Assembly: GCF_021272385.1 (NCBI RefSeq)
Contig: NZ_JAJSDZ010000010.1
Span: 1,426,001-1,490,000, forward strand
DNA: 64,000 bases
Direction: 5' to 3'
DNA from: Vibrio salinus
GTDB taxonomy: Bacteria > Pseudomonadota > Gammaproteobacteria > Enterobacterales > Vibrionaceae
The notes below the pieces were generated by a model, which made no database searches, was not told where the DNA came from, and saw nothing but the letters and a program-made list of their open reading frames with translations. Positions 61,568-64,000 of this stretch are shown one piece after another. Both the position numbers and the translations under genes were made by a program. Positions within the stretch are counted from its first letter, which is position 1. Each line of letters begins with the position of its first letter.

Positions 61568-62767
61568 TCAGATTTCCGCAAGAAGTGCGGTATCCTCAGC
61601 AATAACCAACTCTTCGTTGGTTGCAATTACAATAGCAGGGATGTTGCTGTCTGCTGTTGTGATAACACCTTCGCCACCAAAACGAGCTTTCAGGTTTGCT
61701 TCACCATCCAGTTTGATTCCGAAGATGCTCAGACGGTCAAGAACCATCTGACGAATTGGTGCTGCGTTTTCACCGATGCCACCAGTGAATACGATAGCGT
61801 CAAGACGTCCATCCATTGTGGACGTATAACCGGCAATGTATTTCGCCAGACGGTGGCAGAATACATCCATTGCACGGGTTGCTTCTTCTTTTTTACCGTA
61901 GTTGTCTTCAACGAAACGGCAGTCAGAAGTGACTTCAGTAAGACCCAGCAGACCAGACTCTTTAGTCAGCATCGTGTTGATTTGGTCAACAGAGTAGTTT
62001 AGTACATCGTGCAGATAGAAAACGACAGCAGGGTCGATATCACCACTACGAGTACCCATTACTAAACCTTCAAGAGGAGTTAAACCCATTGAGGTATCAA
62101 CACACTCACCACCTTTGATTGCACAAACAGAAGCACCATTACCCAGGTGGCAGTTGATGATGTTTAGCTCATTCTGAGGTTTACCCAGACGCTCTGCTGC
62201 TTCACGGGCAATGAAACGATGAGAGGTTCCGTGTGCGCCGTAGCGACGGATGCCGTGTTCTTTATATAGTTTGTAAGGAAGCGCATACAGATAAGCTTCT
62301 TCAGGCATTGTCTGGTGGAATGCTGTGTCAAATACAGCCACATTTTTAAGGTGTGGGAATGCATGTTGAGCCGCTTTAATGCCAATGATGTGTGCTGGGT
62401 TATGAAGAGGAGCAAACGTTGCTGCATCTTCAATTCCTTTCAGGACGGTATCACAAATCAGTGCAGATTTAGTGAATTTCTCGCCACCATGTACAATACG
62501 GTGACCAATAGCAGCCAGTTCTTTAGCCAGCTCTGGCTTAGAAGCTAAAATTGTGTCTACCATAAAAGCAAGAGCTTCTTCGTGAGCCGCTCCGTCACCT
62601 AACTGAGCTTCGTGTTTACCACCATCCAACTTCCATTTGATTCGTGCTTCCGGAAGGTGAAGACATTCCGCTAAACCAGTAAGGTGCTCTGCACCATTTT
62701 CAGCGTCTACGATTGCGAATTTTAAAGAGGAACTACCGCAGTTTAAAACTAGAACTAGCTTCGACAT
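61568..62767 (-). CDS. ackA: Acetate kinase
   Basis: 399 residues. VLVLNCGSSSLKFAIVD, HRIVHGGE, VFDTAFHQTMP, HGTSHRFIA, INCHLGNGASVCAI, DTSMGLTPLEGLVMGTRSGDIDP (in part) and FTGGIGENA are all acetate-kinase hallmarks. It makes ATP from acetyl-phosphate, or acetyl-phosphate from acetate. AGGTAG precedes the start. It is upstream of pta as in related bacteria. Confidence 0.97.
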   Translation of the reverse strand: MSKLVLVLNCGSSSLKFAIVDAENGAEHLTGLAECLHLPEARIKWKLDGGKHEAQLGDGAAHEEALAFMVDTILASKPELAKELAAIGHRIVHGGEKFTKSALICDTVLKGIEDAATFAPLHNPAHIIGIKAAQHAFPHLKNVAVFDTAFHQTMPEEAYLYALPYKLYKEHGIRRYGAHGTSHRFIAREAAERLGKPQNELNIINCHLGNGASVCAIKGGECVDTSMGLTPLEGLVMGTRSGDIDPAVVFYLHDVLNYSVDQINTMLTKESGLLGLTEVTSDCRFVEDNYGKKEEATRAMDVFCHRLAKYIAGYTSTMDGRLDAIVFTGGIGENAAPIRQMVLDRLSIFGIKLDGEANLKARFGGEGVITTADSNIPAIVIATNEELVIAEDTALLAEI

Positions 62768-63133
62768 GTGTCACTACCTGTAATAATCAGTTTTGATCAA
62801 CTATTTGTTTATTTAACTATCAGCCGCATTCGATAGATTCACCCCGTGAATCCGGATGAATACAGCTATAAATACCCTATGTTGGACAAGCACTAAGTAT
62901 GACGTACTTAATACTTTGTCCATTTAACGCCGGTAATTCTACATACAAAAGTTGCCATTGTCTGGATAAAGGGCAACAATGGTAGTAGAAAGTCCACAAA
63001 GGATATCGATAATAGGGCAATATAACAAAAAATTTTGAAGAAATATTAACTTTAAACAAAAAATTGTCATTTTAGTTTATATTTTCAACTATATTTGAAG
63101 TTGAGTTGCTAAAAACGAATGAGAGAGAAGCCT
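62768..63133. promoter_or_regulatory. Divergent region between ackA and yfbV
   Basis: 366 AT-rich bases with the outward promoters of both genes. I see no clear operator, RNA gene or further coding region. Confidence 0.4.
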
Positions 63134-63586
63134 ATGAGTCACAATGTGGGGATTGTTCATAGCCTTAAAGATGGACAAAAATACATGGACACCTGGCCGC
63201 TGAGAAAAGAGCTTTCAGCCATTTTCCCTGAGCACAGGATAATAAAGGCGACAAAATTCGGTTTAAAAGTGATGCCTGCGGTTGCGGCAATCAGTGTTCT
63301 TACCCAAATGGTATTTCATAATATAGGTGCAATGCCTCAGGCAATTGTTGTTGCCTTGTTTGCTATCAGTCTTCCTCTTCAGGGGATGTGGTGGCTGGGA
63401 AATCGCGCGAATACCCGTTTGCCTCCTTCATTAGCCAGCTGGTATCGCGAATTACACCAGAAAATTATTGAAAGTGGTTTTGCTCTGGAACCTGCCCGTA
63501 AGCAACCTCGTTATAAAGAACTGGCTTTCATTCTTAACAGAGCGTTCAGACAGTTAGATAAATCGGTGTGGGAGCGTTGGTTCTAG
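63134..63586 (+). CDS. yfbV: UPF0208 membrane protein YfbV
   Basis: 150 residues from the ATG at 63134 (GAGAGAAG upstream). Two hydrophobic segments (about 48-66 and 74-92) and the conserved sequence LKDGQKYMDTWPLRKEL, ALPLQGMWWLG-type SLPLQGMWWLGNRANT and LPPSLASWYRELHQKI define the family. In E. coli YfbV shapes the chromosome near the terminus, limiting Ter macrodomain spread. It neighbours ackA/pta as in E. coli. Confidence 0.93.
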   Translation: MSHNVGIVHSLKDGQKYMDTWPLRKELSAIFPEHRIIKATKFGLKVMPAVAAISVLTQMVFHNIGAMPQAIVVALFAISLPLQGMWWLGNRANTRLPPSLASWYRELHQKIIESGFALEPARKQPRYKELAFILNRAFRQLDKSVWERWF

Positions 63587-63619
63587 TCATTTCCGTTTTA
63601 TTCCGTTTTCTTTTCTAAA

Positions 63620-63668
63620 AGAGCCCTGGTACCTGATTGGTATCAGGGCTCTGTAATATTTTTGTTTT
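63620..63668 (+). terminator. Intrinsic terminator after yfbV
   Basis: A stem with a 9-bp perfect base (AGAGCCCTG / CAGGGCTCT) and an inner TACC/GGTA pair is followed by GTAATATTTTTGTTTT on the plus strand. Confidence 0.85.
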
Positions 63669-63799
63669 CCTACTGTAAAACTTCCTTTCCTTTTGGTTAA
63701 GTTATTGGTAATAATTAGGTGTACTACTCAAAGAGTACGCTATCCAATAATTACAAAACATAACATTCGTAGCATATAGTCTCGAAACAAGGAGTTAAG

Positions 63800-64000
63800 A
63801 TGAAAGCAAGTAACCTTCTTGCGGCCGCTGTGTTTGCCGGTGCCACTCTTTTATCGTCGACCAGTATTATGGCTAAAACAGCGAAAGTTGCTGTGTCTCA
63901 AATCGTGGAGCATCCTGCACTTGATGCAACGAGACAAGGTCTTATCGATGGTTTAAAAGCAAAAGGGTACGTAGACGGTAAGAATTTACAGTTCGAATAC
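63800..64000 (+). CDS. ABC transporter substrate-binding protein, N-terminal part
   Basis: 67 codons from an ATG preceded by AAGGAG; the gene runs off the right edge. A signal peptide ends near SSTSIMA-KT. AKVAVSQIVEHPALDATRQGLIDGLKAKGYVDGKN is the start of the ABC_sub_bind (DUF534, TrpX/BMP-like) family. These bind amino acids such as tryptophan, or purine-like compounds. The ligand and the partner genes cannot be seen here. Confidence 0.85.
   Translation, partial: MKASNLLAAAVFAGATLLSSTSIMAKTAKVAVSQIVEHPALDATRQGLIDGLKAKGYVDGKNLQFEY

Noticed and set aside
1..64000. tRNA genes, rRNA, CRISPR arrays and insertion sequences.
   Set aside because: No cloverleaf-like CCA-ended sequence, repeat-spacer pattern or transposase was seen in either strand by eye.

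Overview
The window looks like chromosomal DNA of a marine gammaproteobacterium of the Vibrionaceae. The grounds are its AT-rich composition, the frdABCD-dcu unit, the ackA/pta/yfbV neighbourhood, the Hpt/HDOD/CheY/CheC/kinase signalling cluster and the general protein resemblance. This placement is an inference from remembered protein families; no search was run. I see no rRNA, tRNA, CRISPR array, prophage or insertion sequence. The only recombination-related gene is a small serine-recombinase relative at about 51.6 kb.

Layout. (1) 1-5.3 kb, minus strand: a cut-off DcuS/CitA-type sensor kinase, a Dcu dicarboxylate antiporter and fumarate reductase frdDCBA, together a fumarate respiration unit. 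(2) 5.6-10.1 kb: a macrodomain protein, then the high-affinity phosphate transporter pstSCAB on the minus strand with a good Pho box. (3) 10.2-12.2 kb: a membrane histidine kinase and a response regulator with an unusual ArsR-like output domain. (4) 12.3-17.2 kb: a LacI-type regulator, an inositol-monophosphatase family enzyme, an organophosphate antiporter and a secreted AppA-like histidine acid phosphatase, with two LacI-type palindromic operators. It reads as a route for breaking down and importing inositol phosphates. (5) 17.2-22.1 kb: leuE, a GFA-family zinc protein, a LysR regulator and the 5-oxoprolinase operon pxpBCA. (6) 22.3-26.5 kb: an alpha-glucoside PTS, its GH4 6-phospho-alpha-glucosidase and a GntR/UTRA regulator. 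(7) 26.5-32.8 kb: a D-amino-acid locus with alanine racemase, an Ala/Gly symporter, a DgcN/DgcA-type pair and a D-amino-acid transaminase.

(8) 33.1-38.9 kb: an RND tripartite efflux operon. (9) 39.0-39.9 kb: a Cof-type HAD phosphatase. (10) 40.0-45.2 kb: a six-gene signalling operon (Hpt, REC-HDOD, CheY-like, CheC-like, PAS kinase, REC with a degenerate HD-GYP domain). (11) 45.2-51.4 kb: an ABC importer of the PhnSTUV/iron-type class combined with an alkaline-phosphatase-superfamily enzyme and a HAD phosphatase, opposite a GntR/UTRA regulator, with two copies of a clear operator. (12) 51.5-53.5 kb: a resolvase-like protein behind a large symmetric repeat, and a Bcr/CflA efflux pump. (13) 53.5-56.0 kb: thiDME under a TPP riboswitch. 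(14) 56.2-59.2 kb: an OmpR-type two-component system and a glutathionyl-hydroquinone reductase. (15) 59.3-64 kb: pta, ackA, yfbV and the start of an ABC substrate-binding protein.

A recurring theme is phosphorus and organic-nutrient acquisition. pstSCAB takes up inorganic phosphate, the phosphatase/OPA cluster and the ABC/phosphatase cluster probably obtain phosphate or carbon from organic phosphates, and the D-amino-acid and 5-oxoproline genes recover cell-wall and peptide breakdown products. The acetate switch (ackA/pta) and fumarate respiration supply the fermentative and anaerobic side of metabolism.
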